From positions 62,001 through 126,000 of the forward strand of contig NZ_FOUG01000003.1 in NCBI RefSeq assembly GCF_900114785.1: DNA of 64,000 nucleotides, given 5' to 3'. The number at the start of each line of letters is the position of its first letter. Position 1 is the first letter of the stretch. The translations under genes were made by a program, and so were the position numbers. Below are positions 1-7,326 of the stretch, one piece after another. The DNA comes from Variovorax sp. OV329. GTDB taxonomy: Bacteria > Pseudomonadota > Gammaproteobacteria > Burkholderiales > Burkholderiaceae_C. A model generated the notes under the pieces. The model was not told where the DNA came from. It ran no database searches and saw nothing but the letters and a program-made list of their open reading frames with translations.

Positions 1-26
1 AGGGTGTTGAGGTCGCGCAGGTTCAT
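1..26 (-). CDS. Start of a gene truncated by the window edge
   Basis: The first codons of a minus-strand gene are visible. Its ATG lies at 26-24 and overlaps the TGA of the upstream ribonuclease gene as ATGA, so the two are probably translationally coupled. The visible residues are MNLRDLNTL. This resembles the N-terminus of TonB-like energy transducer proteins that I recall beside this ribonuclease in Comamonadaceae, but eight or nine residues cannot establish a family. Confidence 0.45.
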
Positions 27-2092
27 GCGGTAGCCGTGGGGGCAGGGGTGTTGGGTTCGGCGCCCTCGGCATCGTCGAGGTCGACCGCGATGGCGAGCGG
101 CCCGGCGACTTCCTCGTCCTCGCCGCCTTCATCTTCCGGGGCTGCTTCGCCAGGCACGTCGAGGCGCTCGATCACGCTGCCATGCACGTCCAGCGAGATC
201 TCGTCGATGTCGGTGAGGCGCGCGCGCACCCGGGCACCGCGTGGCAGCCCTTGCGTGCCGGTGAGGCCGAAGACCAGCGGCAGGTTGTCGGCGCGGGCCA
301 GGGCGCCGTTGGGCATGTCCTTGATGAGCGTGGCCTCGACCTCGCTGATGCCTTCCTGCTCCAGGTACTTGAGCGTCCAGAAGCGCTCCATGGCGCCCTG
401 GTAGCCGTTGTAGGTGCTGTAGGCAGCATCGAAGCCCGAGAGGATGGAGAACAGGTCGGCGTCCTTGGGCTTGAAGGGCGCGGCCAGCGCGGCGGTCTTG
501 CCGTGCCGGGCCGCGGCGATGATCTGCCACTGGTTGACCAGGTCGGTGTAGCGGCGCAGCGGCGAGGTGCTCCAGGCGTAGCTCTTCACACCCAGGCCCG
601 CGTGCGGCAGCGACCGGGTGCCCATGCGCACCTTCACGCCCGGCGCCAGGCTGGCCTGGCTGCGGTAGAGCGCGGGCACGCCCAGCTCGCCCAGCCAGCC
701 GCCCCAGCTGCTGTTGGCCAGGATCATGGCCTCGGCCACGATCAGGTCCAGCGGCGCGCCGCGCGAGCGCGTGCCGATCTGCACCTGTTCATTGCCCTGG
801 GGCTCGCCTTCGTTGCCGACCAGGCGGAAGGTGTAGTCGGGCCGGTTGAAGCTCTCAGGCTTGCCGCGCGCCACTTCGCGCTGCGCCTTCAGGTGCCTGG
901 CAATGCGGAAGAGAAAGGACAGCGGCTCGCGCAGGCCGGCCGCCGGTTGCGGCACGTCGCCCACGGGCACGGCGGGGTCTTCCAGCCAGGCCTGGGTGAT
1001 GAAGGCGTCGAGCTTGTCGTGGCGCAGGTTGGCGGTGATCGGCACGCGCTCCAGCCGCGTTTCGGTGCCCTGCAGCTCGAGCGTGGCCTCGTCGAAGCGC
1101 GCATAGAGCGACACGGCCGGGCAGTCGCGGCCTTCTTCCAGCGTGTAGGCGGCCACCACCTCGTCGGGCAGCATGGTGATCTTGTGGCCCGGCATGTAGA
1201 CGGTGGACATGCGCGCACGCGCCACCTGGTCGATGGCGCCGCCGGGCGCCAGCGCCAGGCCCGGGGCGGCAATGTGCACGCCCACCGTGACCATGCCGGT
1301 GCCCAGGCCCTGCACCGACAGGGCATCGTCGATCTCGGTGGTGTGCGAGTCGTCGATGGAGAAGGCCTGCACCGCCGCCAGCGGCAGCTCGTCCTCGATG
1401 GCCGGCGCCGAGAGCGCCGGAAAGGCCGTGCCCTTGGGGAAGTTCTCGAAGAGGAAGCGCTTCCAGTGGAACTGGTAGGGCGAGTCGATGGCGCCGGCCG
1501 ATTCCAGCAGCGCCAGCGGCGCCTTCTGCGTGGCGCGCGAAGCCTCGACCACGGCCTTGTATTCGGGTGCGTTCTTGTCGGGCTTGAAAAGGATCTTGTA
1601 GAGCTGCTCGCGCACCGGCGCCGGGCAGGTACCCGCCGCCAGCTCGCCGGCCCATTCGGCGATCTGCGCCTGGACCTGCTTCTTCTTCTCGATGCCCGCC
1701 AGGGCCTGCTGCACGATCTCGGCCGGCGCCTTCTTGAAGCGGCCCTTGCCGGCGCGGCGGAAATAGTGGGGCGCGTCGAACAGGCCCAGCAGCGCCGCGG
1801 CCTGCTGTACCAGCGTGGGCTGAGTACTGAAGTAGTCAGAGGCTAGGTCGGCAAAGCCGAACTCGCCCTCGGGCGCGAATTCCCAGGCCAGGTCCAGGTC
1901 CATGCCGGCGGCCATCTCGCGGGCCTCGGCCAGCAGTTGCGCGGGGGTGGGCTTGTCGAAGCGCAGCACGATGTTGGCCGCCTTCACCTTGACACGCTTG
2001 CCGGTGTCCAGCTCCACCTGCGCCGAGGCTTCCGCCTCCGACAGCACGCGGCCGCCCAGGTATTTCCCGGCTTCTTCAAACAATACGAACAT
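23..2092 (-). CDS. RNB-domain (RNase II/R family) exoribonuclease
   Basis: A 689-residue protein of the RNase II/RNB family, which degrades RNA 3' to 5'. The RNB signature is clear around DDSHTTEIDDALS, where clustered aspartates bind the catalytic metals; further RNB blocks follow (YMPGHKITMLP, and SPLRRYTDLVNQ near the C-terminus). The tail is very acidic and proline/alanine-rich. The start was placed at MFVLFEEAGK rather than a longer upstream extension, because the latter is arginine-rich shadow sequence and because a GACAAT hexamer ends 6 nt before this ATG. It is followed by a coupled gene at the window edge and preceded by a YqiA-type esterase on the same strand. Whether it is RNase II or an R-like paralogue cannot be decided from sequence alone. 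Confidence 0.9.
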   Translation of the reverse strand: MFVLFEEAGKYLGGRVLSEAEASAQVELDTGKRVKVKAANIVLRFDKPTPAQLLAEAREMAAGMDLDLAWEFAPEGEFGFADLASDYFSTQPTLVQQAAALLGLFDAPHYFRRAGKGRFKKAPAEIVQQALAGIEKKKQVQAQIAEWAGELAAGTCPAPVREQLYKILFKPDKNAPEYKAVVEASRATQKAPLALLESAGAIDSPYQFHWKRFLFENFPKGTAFPALSAPAIEDELPLAAVQAFSIDDSHTTEIDDALSVQGLGTGMVTVGVHIAAPGLALAPGGAIDQVARARMSTVYMPGHKITMLPDEVVAAYTLEEGRDCPAVSLYARFDEATLELQGTETRLERVPITANLRHDKLDAFITQAWLEDPAVPVGDVPQPAAGLREPLSFLFRIARHLKAQREVARGKPESFNRPDYTFRLVGNEGEPQGNEQVQIGTRSRGAPLDLIVAEAMILANSSWGGWLGELGVPALYRSQASLAPGVKVRMGTRSLPHAGLGVKSYAWSTSPLRRYTDLVNQWQIIAAARHGKTAALAAPFKPKDADLFSILSGFDAAYSTYNGYQGAMERFWTLKYLEQEGISEVEATLIKDMPNGALARADNLPLVFGLTGTQGLPRGARVRARLTDIDEISLDVHGSVIERLDVPGEAAPEDEGGEDEEVAGPLAIAVDLDDAEGAEPNTPAPTATA

Positions 2093-2098
2093 CCGGCG

Positions 2099-2104
2099 AT
2101 TGTC
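2099..2104 (-). promoter_or_regulatory. Putative -10 (GACAAT) for the RNB gene
   Basis: GACAAT on the minus strand ends 6 nt before the ATG at 2092. No Shine-Dalgarno sequence lies in between, so a transcript from here would be leaderless or nearly so. Confidence 0.4.
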
Positions 2105-2106
2105 CC

Positions 2107-2703
2107 TCAGGCGAGCTGCAGGAAATCCAGGACGTCGCGCAGATGCGCCACTTCGAAATCCGACAGCGCATGGTCGCCGCCTTCGAGCAGCTTGATGCGG
2201 CTTGCGGGGTAGCGGGCGACCATTTCGGTCCACTTCAGCACCTCGTCGCCCTTGGCGATGACCGCGAAGCAGCGTTCCGGGCGGGGCAGGGCGCCCATTT
2301 CCAGAGCGCGCAGCTCGTCGATGTACTCTGCCTTGAAATAGAAGTGCTCTTCAGGCGCGTGCCACTGGGTCTGGTCTCCGATGTACCTGGCCAGGTCGCG
2401 GGCCGGGTCCACCGCCGGATTCAGCAGCACCGCGCGGCAGCCGGTCGCGGCGGCGACATGCGTCGCGTAGAAGCCGCCCAGCGAGGAGCCCACCACCGCC
2501 ATCGCCTCGCGCGGCCAGTCCCGGACGCCCTCCATGACCATCTCCATGGCCTCCCGCGGCGAGGGCGGCAATTGCGGCGCCCACCAGTGCACGGCCGGGT
2601 GTTCGGCGGCCACCTGGCGGGCCATGATCCGGGCCTTGGCCGAAAGGGGCGAGGAGCGGAAGCCGTGCAGGTAGAGAAGGTGGGTGGCGGGTGGGGTCGG
2701 CAT
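2107..2703 (-). CDS. yqiA: YqiA/YcfP-family alpha/beta hydrolase (esterase)
   Basis: A 198-residue alpha/beta-fold hydrolase of the YqiA family. The opening strand and oxyanion region read LLYLHGFRSSP. The nucleophile elbow is GSSLGG, the catalytic acid is likely the Asp of AKGDEV, and the histidine lies in GGDHAL near the C-terminus. The family hydrolyses short-chain esters, but its physiological substrate is not well known. The start at MPTPPATH is preferred because the hexamer TAGCAT ends 7 nt upstream; an in-frame ATG at 2712 is an alternative. The gene is divergent from rodA and lies just upstream of the ribonuclease gene. Confidence 0.85.
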   Translation of the reverse strand: MPTPPATHLLYLHGFRSSPLSAKARIMARQVAAEHPAVHWWAPQLPPSPREAMEMVMEGVRDWPREAMAVVGSSLGGFYATHVAAATGCRAVLLNPAVDPARDLARYIGDQTQWHAPEEHFYFKAEYIDELRALEMGALPRPERCFAVIAKGDEVLKWTEMVARYPASRIKLLEGGDHALSDFEVAHLRDVLDFLQLA

Positions 2704-2710
2704 GGCGGCC

Positions 2711-2716
2711 ATGCTA
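2711..2716 (-). promoter_or_regulatory. Putative -10 (TAGCAT) for yqiA
   Basis: TAGCAT on the minus strand, 7 nt from the ATG at 2703. The same hexamer precedes the response-regulator gene at 44423. Confidence 0.35.
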
Positions 2717-2749
2717 TCCGTACGCCGCCCTGCGGCATGCGGCTGCTGG

Positions 2750-2755
2750 GATAAT
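2750..2755 (+). promoter_or_regulatory. Putative -10 (GATAAT) for rodA
   Basis: GATAAT, one mismatch from TATAAT, ends 9 nt before the rodA ATG. No Shine-Dalgarno motif is seen between them. Confidence 0.45.
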
Positions 2756-2764
2756 CGCGCACCC

Positions 2765-3943
2765 ATGTCCGCCGTCTTCAACAAGCCCTCTCTCGCGCGT
2801 CGTGTCGCGCCCGTTTTCCAGGGCTATGACGGCTTCCTGGCCTTTGCCGTGTTCCTGCTGGCCTGCGCCGGCATGGTCACCATGTATTCGTCCGGGTACG
2901 ACCACGGCTCCCGCTTCGTGGACCATGGCCGCAACATGATCCTGGCCGGCTTCATCATGTTCGTGGTGGCGCAGGTACCCCCCCAGCGGCTGATGAGCTT
3001 TGCGGTCCCGCTCTACACCCTGGGCGTGGCCCTGCTCATCGCGGTCGCCATGTTCGGCCTGGTGAAGAAGGGGGCCAAGCGCTGGCTCTACGTGGGCGTG
3101 GTCATCCAGCCCAGCGAGATCCTGAAGATCGCCATGCCGCTGATGCTGGCCTGGTGGTTCCAGCGCCGCGAGGGGCAGCTGCGCGCGCTCGACTTCGTCA
3201 TGGCCACGGTGCTGCTGGCGGTGCCGGTGGGCCTGATCATGAAGCAGCCCGACCTGGGCACCTCGCTGCTGGTGCTGGCGGCGGGGCTGTCGGTGATCTT
3301 CTTCGCCGGCCTGTCGTGGAAGCTGATCATTCCGCCAGTGATCATCGGGGTGGTGGCGGTGGTGCTGATCGTCAGCTTCGAGCCCACCTTGTGCGCCGAC
3401 GGCTTCGACTGGCGGGTGCTGCACGACTACCAGAAGCAGCGCGTGTGCACGCTGCTCGACCCCACCAAGGACCCGCTGGGCAAGGGCTTCCACATCATCC
3501 AGGGGATGATCGCCATCGGCTCGGGCGGCATCGGCGGCAAGGGCTTCATGCAGGGCACGCAGACGCACCTGGAGTTCATTCCCGAGCGAACCACCGACTT
3601 CATCTTCGCCGCCTACTCCGAAGAGTTCGGCCTGGCCGGCAACCTGTTCCTGATCTGCGCCTTCCTGTTCCTGATCGGCCGCGGCCTGATCATCGCCATC
3701 GACGCGCCCACCCTGTTCTCGCGCCTCATGGCCGGGGCGGTGACCATGATCTTCTTCACCTATGCCTTCGTGAACATGGGCATGGTCAGCGGCATCCTGC
3801 CCGTGGTGGGCGTGCCGCTGCCCTTCATCAGCTACGGCGGCACGGCCATGGTCACGCTGGGGTTGGGGCTGGGCATCCTGATGTCGATCTCGCGGGCCAA
3901 GAAGCTCGCCGCCAAGAGCACGGACCGGCTCGAGATCGGCTAG
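2765..3943 (+). CDS. rodA: RodA, SEDS-family peptidoglycan glycosyltransferase
   Basis: A 392-residue polytopic membrane protein of the SEDS (FtsW/RodA/SpoVE) family, which polymerises lipid II during lateral wall growth together with a class B PBP. About ten hydrophobic segments are visible. Family signatures include IQPSEILKIAMPL, MKQPDLGTS, GKGFHIIQGMIAIGSGG, the EFIPERTTDFIFA block and the C-terminal PFISYGGTAMV. I chose MSAVFNKPS as start because the upstream in-frame extension has no membrane-protein character. It is not next to mreBCD or a PBP2 gene, unlike many rod-shaped bacteria. RodA rather than FtsW is favoured by the sequence and the lack of cell-division neighbours. Confidence 0.92.
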   Translation: MSAVFNKPSLARRVAPVFQGYDGFLAFAVFLLACAGMVTMYSSGYDHGSRFVDHGRNMILAGFIMFVVAQVPPQRLMSFAVPLYTLGVALLIAVAMFGLVKKGAKRWLYVGVVIQPSEILKIAMPLMLAWWFQRREGQLRALDFVMATVLLAVPVGLIMKQPDLGTSLLVLAAGLSVIFFAGLSWKLIIPPVIIGVVAVVLIVSFEPTLCADGFDWRVLHDYQKQRVCTLLDPTKDPLGKGFHIIQGMIAIGSGGIGGKGFMQGTQTHLEFIPERTTDFIFAAYSEEFGLAGNLFLICAFLFLIGRGLIIAIDAPTLFSRLMAGAVTMIFFTYAFVNMGMVSGILPVVGVPLPFISYGGTAMVTLGLGLGILMSISRAKKLAAKSTDRLEIG

Positions 3944-3974
3944 CCGGGGCGGCGCCGGGAACGCCTTTACGCGG

Positions 3975-4640
3975 TCAGGGCCGGCGGTCGGCCCCCAGCC
4001 TGATCAGCTCGTCCGAGGAAAGCACGACCAGTCCCTTGGCTGCGGGCAGCGTCCTTACCAGCGCCTTCGCCACGGCCTCGCCCCGGACCGGGCGGTAGCG
4101 CCGGGGCAGCAACGGTGAAATCAGCGTCATGAGCGGCGCCGCGAAACCCTCGCCGAAGCGGGGCGGCTGCTTCAGGGCCTTGCGGTCTCCCAGCAGCAGC
4201 GACGGCTGGGCGATCACCAGGGCGTCCAGTTGCAGCGCCTTCAGCGCGTCTTCCAGTTCGCCCTTGACGCGGTTGTAGAACACCGCGGATTTCGCGTCGG
4301 CGCCCACTGCGCTCACCAGCGCCATCCGCTTCGCGCCTGCCGCGAGCGCGGCATTGGCCACGGCCAGGTTCGCGTCCAGGTCCACGGCGCGAAAAGCTTC
4401 CTGGCTGCCCGCGATCTTGATGGTCGTGCCCAATGCCAGGTAGGCCTCGTCCACCGGCTCCAACGCAGGCAGCTTGCGGAAATCCACGACGTGGACCTGC
4501 AGCTTGGGGTGGCTTGTCGCCAGCGGCCGACGGGCCAGAACCTGGACCTTGGCAACGCCCGGGTCCAGGAGCAGGTCCTTCAGGACGAGGTCTCCGATGA
4601 GGCCGGTCGCGCCGGCCAGGACGACGGATCTAGAAGGCAC
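3975..4640 (-). CDS. NAD(P)H-binding Rossmann protein (atypical SDR)
   Basis: About 221 residues. The N-terminus carries a dinucleotide-binding loop, VVLAGATGLIGDLVLKDLL, typical of atypical short-chain dehydrogenases of the NmrA/HTATIP2-like group often annotated as nucleoside-diphosphate-sugar epimerases. The phrase FYNRVKGELEDAL is also typical of that group. The substrate is unknown. The start is uncertain. I chose the GTG at 4640, which puts the Rossmann strand at residue 5 and overlaps the upstream SDR stop by 11 nt; ATGs at 4658 and 4676 are alternatives. It probably forms a two-gene operon with the SDR at 4630-5412. Confidence 0.78.
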   Translation of the reverse strand: MPSRSVVLAGATGLIGDLVLKDLLLDPGVAKVQVLARRPLATSHPKLQVHVVDFRKLPALEPVDEAYLALGTTIKIAGSQEAFRAVDLDANLAVANAALAAGAKRMALVSAVGADAKSAVFYNRVKGELEDALKALQLDALVIAQPSLLLGDRKALKQPPRFGEGFAAPLMTLISPLLPRRYRPVRGEAVAKALVRTLPAAKGLVVLSSDELIRLGADRRP

Positions 4641-5412
4641 TCTTGGTGCACCCGCCATCCACCCGAAGCGCCGCACCCGTCGTGCCGGACGACAGGGGGC
4701 TGGCCAGGTAGGCGACCATGGCCGCGATCTCTGCGGGCTCTTCGAAGCGCTTGATGAGCGACGTGGGGCGCACCTTCTCGAAGAACTCTCGCTCGAACTC
4801 GTCGAAGGACTTGCCGTCCGACTTGGCCAGTGCGTCCACGAAATCGCCGACCCCGCGGGAGCGCGTGGGCCCCGGCAGCACGCTGTTGACCGTGATCCGG
4901 GTGCCGGCCAGGCTTTCCGCCAGGCCCCTGGCGACGGCCAGCTGCGCCGTCTTGGTCATGCCGTAGTGGATCATCTCGGCGGGAATCTGGATCGCGCTTT
5001 CGCTCGAGATGAAGATGATGCGCCCCCAGTCCGCGCGCTTCATCGCAGGCAGGCACAGCCGGGCGAGCCGAACGCCGCTCAGCACGTTGACCTCGAAGAA
5101 GCGCCGCCAGTCCTCGTCGGGGATGTCCTCGAAGGCCTTCGGCTCGAAGATGCCCAGGTTGTTGACCAGGATCTCGATGCCCGGAAAGCGCTCGACGACG
5201 GCCTGTGCCGCCTCGGGCGTGCCCAGGTCCCCCGCGAAGCCCAGCGCCTCGCCCCCCTGGATCTGTGCGACCGCCTTGTCGACCGCCTCCTGCGATCGCC
5301 CGTTGACGATGACCCGAGCCCCCTCCGCCGCCAGCTGGCTGGCGATCGCGAAGCCGATACCGGCCGTGCTCCCCGAGACGAGTGCCAGCTTTCCCTTGAT
5401 CTTCAGGTCCAT
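4630..5412 (-). CDS. SDR-family oxidoreductase
   Basis: A classical short-chain dehydrogenase/reductase of 260 residues. It has the cofactor loop SGSTAGIG, NNLG in the second motif, the catalytic serine in ISSES, and YGMTK as the YxxxK pair. The tail ends GAALRVDGGCTKSAF, the usual C-terminal SDR pattern. A GGAGG Shine-Dalgarno motif lies just upstream of this ATG, which fixes the start. The substrate cannot be predicted. It overlaps the downstream NAD(P)-binding gene. Confidence 0.88.
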   Translation of the reverse strand: MDLKIKGKLALVSGSTAGIGFAIASQLAAEGARVIVNGRSQEAVDKAVAQIQGGEALGFAGDLGTPEAAQAVVERFPGIEILVNNLGIFEPKAFEDIPDEDWRRFFEVNVLSGVRLARLCLPAMKRADWGRIIFISSESAIQIPAEMIHYGMTKTAQLAVARGLAESLAGTRITVNSVLPGPTRSRGVGDFVDALAKSDGKSFDEFEREFFEKVRPTSLIKRFEEPAEIAAMVAYLASPLSSGTTGAALRVDGGCTKSAF

Positions 5413-5562
5413 GCATCCTCCGAAGTGGGCGACGGCCAAACGGCCGCCGAGAATTGTGCAGGGATTCCCCGGCCGTACCAAACCCCAAGCCAGTCCCGCA
5501 CCGCGGAACCGGCTTCGCCGGGCCGCAGGTGGGGTCCCCTCCTCGGGAGGTGGCGAACTACA

Positions 5563-5640
5563 CGCAGCGAAGCGGAGTGAGAAGCCGGGAGGCTCAATTT
5601 CCGCAGCGAAGCGAAGTGAAAAGCCGGGGGGCTGATAATG
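5563..5640 (+). repeat. Two tandem copies of a 39-bp intergenic repeat
   Basis: Two direct copies, 5563-5601 and 5602-5640, each beginning CGCAGCGAAGCG and sharing AGCCGGG(A/G)GGCT near the end. They differ at a few positions. The 3' end of the second copy reads GATAATG, where the first has CAATTTC, so the second copy supplies the putative -10 hexamer for tldD. Confidence 0.7.
5634..5639 (+). promoter_or_regulatory. Putative -10 (GATAAT) for tldD
   Basis: GATAAT ends 7 nt before the ATG at 5647. Transcription initiating at the usual distance would start at or next to that ATG, which argues against the ATG at 5638 that lies inside this hexamer. Confidence 0.45.
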
Positions 5641-5646
5641 CTTTTC

Positions 5647-7107
5647 ATGATCTCCCGCGAACCCACCATCGAGCGCCTGGCCACGGCGCAGCAACTCCTG
5701 CTCACCCCCTTCGGGCTGGACGAATCGCACCTGTCGCGCGCGCTGGCCGAGATCCGCGCCCACAAGGTCGATGACGCCGACCTGTACTTCCAGTACACCC
5801 GCAGCGAAGGCTGGAGCCTGGAAGAGGGCATCGTCAAGACCGGCAGCTTCAGCATCGACCAGGGCGTGGGCGTGCGGGCCGTGAGCGGCGAGAAGACCGC
5901 TTTCGCGTACTCCGACGACATCTCCGAGGCCTCGCTGCTGGACGCCGCGCGCACCGTGCGCGCCATCGCGAGCGCCGGCAAGTCGGCCAAGGTGAAGGCC
6001 GCCACCCGCAAGGTGGCGCCCAGCCGCGCGCTCTACGGCGGGATCGACCCGATCTCCACCCTGGACAGCACCGCCAAGGTCAAGCTGCTGGAAAAGACGG
6101 AAAAGCTGGCCCGCTCGCGCGACCCGCGCATCGTGCAGGTCATGGCCGGCCTGGCCAGCGAATACGACGTGGTGCTGGTGGCGCGCGCCGACGGCACCCT
6201 CGCCGCCGACGTGCGACCGCTCGTGCGCCTGTCGGTGACGGTGATCGCCGAGCAGAACGGCCGGCGCGAAGTGGGCTCCGGCGGCGGCGGTGGCCGCTTC
6301 GGCCTGGCCTATTTCGACGACGAGCACATCGCCAGCTACGTCGACCAGGCGGTGAGCGCTGCCCTGGTCAACCTCGAGTCGCGTCCCGCCCCGGCCGGCG
6401 AGATGACCGTGGTGCTCGGCCCCGGCTGGCCCGGCATCCTGCTGCACGAGGCGGTGGGCCACGGGCTGGAAGGCGACTTCAACCGCAAGGGCTCCAGCGC
6501 CTTCTCCGGCCTCATCGGCCAGCGCGTGGCGGCCAAGGGCGTGACGGTGCTGGACGACGGCACCATTTCCGACCGCCGCGGCTCGCTCAACGTGGACGAC
6601 GAAGGCCACGCCAGCCAGCGCAACGTGCTGATCGAGGACGGCATCCTCAAGGGCTACATCCAGGACTCGCTCAACGCCCGCCTGATGGGCGTGCCGCCCA
6701 CCGGCAACGGCCGGCGCGAGAGCTACGCCCACGTGCCCATGCCGCGCATGACCAACACCTACATGCTCAGCGGCGACAAGGACCCCAAGGAAATCGTCGC
6801 CAGCATCAAGAAGGGCCTGTACGCCACCAATTTCGGCGGCGGCCAGGTCGACATCACCAGCGGCAAGTTCGTGTTCTCGGCCAGCGAGGCCTACTGGGTG
6901 GAGAACGGCAAGGTGCTCTACCCGGTGAAGGGCGCGACCATCGTGGGCAACGGCCCGGATGCGCTCAAGCGCGTGGGCCTGATCGGCAACGACATGGCGC
7001 TGGACAGCGGCGTGGGCACCTGCGGCAAGGAAGGTCAGAGCGTGCCCGTGGGCGTGGGACAGCCGACGCTTCGCATCGACGGGCTGACCGTCGGCGGCAC
7101 GGCCTGA
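5647..7107 (+). CDS. tldD: TldD metalloprotease subunit
   Basis: A 486-residue TldD-family protein. With TldE/PmbA it forms a zinc protease that degrades unfolded peptides, processes microcin precursors and affects CcdA turnover. The zinc motif HEAVGH lies at about residues 267-272 (HExxxH). Other family blocks are GSFSIDQGVGVRAVSGEKT, LNVDDEGH and GNGRRESYAH. Length matches E. coli TldD (about 480). The ATG at 5647 is preferred over that at 5638, because the latter falls within the putative -10 element. No tldE partner occurs in the window. Confidence 0.93.
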   Translation: MISREPTIERLATAQQLLLTPFGLDESHLSRALAEIRAHKVDDADLYFQYTRSEGWSLEEGIVKTGSFSIDQGVGVRAVSGEKTAFAYSDDISEASLLDAARTVRAIASAGKSAKVKAATRKVAPSRALYGGIDPISTLDSTAKVKLLEKTEKLARSRDPRIVQVMAGLASEYDVVLVARADGTLAADVRPLVRLSVTVIAEQNGRREVGSGGGGGRFGLAYFDDEHIASYVDQAVSAALVNLESRPAPAGEMTVVLGPGWPGILLHEAVGHGLEGDFNRKGSSAFSGLIGQRVAAKGVTVLDDGTISDRRGSLNVDDEGHASQRNVLIEDGILKGYIQDSLNARLMGVPPTGNGRRESYAHVPMPRMTNTYMLSGDKDPKEIVASIKKGLYATNFGGGQVDITSGKFVFSASEAYWVENGKVLYPVKGATIVGNGPDALKRVGLIGNDMALDSGVGTCGKEGQSVPVGVGQPTLRIDGLTVGGTA

Positions 7108-7129
7108 TACAGGTTGCCGCGAAAAGCTG

Positions 7130-7138
7130 TGCTAGAGT
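7130..7138 (+). promoter_or_regulatory. Extended -10 promoter of the aroG leader
   Basis: TGCTAGAGT fits an extended -10 element (TGn followed by a TATAAT-like hexamer at 7133-7138). It ends 8 nt before the leader-peptide ATG. No convincing -35 at the normal spacing is seen, which extended -10 promoters can tolerate. Confidence 0.45.
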
Positions 7139-7146
7139 CGCCGCAC

Positions 7147-7221
7147 ATGTCCGCCCTCCGCGCTTACTTTTTTGCCTACTTTTGGTTCCCGGTTTCCGGC
7201 GGACGAGAGGCGCGCGCGTAA
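7147..7221 (+). CDS. Leader peptide of the aroG attenuator
   Basis: A 24-codon reading frame from ATG 7147 to TAA 7219-7221. Codons 7-14 encode YFFAYFWF: seven of eight residues are aromatic, and all three aromatic amino acids are represented. It precedes a Rho-independent terminator and then the first enzyme of aromatic amino-acid synthesis, so its natural reading is a control peptide on which ribosomes stall when charged Tyr, Phe or Trp tRNA is scarce. It probably has no function as a protein. There is no Shine-Dalgarno sequence; the ATG lies 8 nt after the -10 hexamer. Confidence 0.8.
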   Translation: MSALRAYFFAYFWFPVSGGREARA

Positions 7222-7280
7222 AGCAGACAGACAAGACCTCCCAAGACCGCCGGTGCCAAAAGCCCCGGCGGTTTTTTTTT
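7149..7280 (+). promoter_or_regulatory. Transcription attenuator controlling aroG
   Basis: Four pairing segments can be read directly. Segment 1 GTCCGCC (7149-7155) is complementary to GGCGGAC (7198-7204). Segment 2 CCGGCGG (7196-7202) is complementary to segment 3 CCGCCGG (7247-7253). Segment 4 CCGGCGG (7265-7271) is identical to segment 2 and also pairs with segment 3, followed by nine T residues. So 2:3 is a potential antiterminator competing with the 3:4 terminator, and 1:2 a protector. A ribosome stalled on the aromatic codons at 7165-7188 would mask segment 1 and free segment 2. This is the logic of the trp and phe attenuators. The function is inferred; the complementarity is seen. Confidence 0.82.
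7246..7280 (+). terminator. Rho-independent terminator of the aroG leader
   Basis: The stem ACCGCCGG pairs with CCGGCGGT, and an inner GC/GC step encloses a CAAAA loop. Nine T residues follow at 7272-7280. It lies 47 nt upstream of the aroG ATG, so it must be bypassed for aroG to be expressed from the leader promoter. Confidence 0.9.
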
Positions 7281-7326
7281 GCCCCTCTCAAATCCCACTG
7301 CAACAACTCCGAAGAAGGACAGCCCG

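Noticed and set aside
182..1846. 554-codon open frame on the plus strand opposite the RNB gene
   Set aside because: It is antisense to a clear enzyme, rich in His/Arg/Gln/Gly of the kind produced by reading high-GC genes backwards, and shows no motif.
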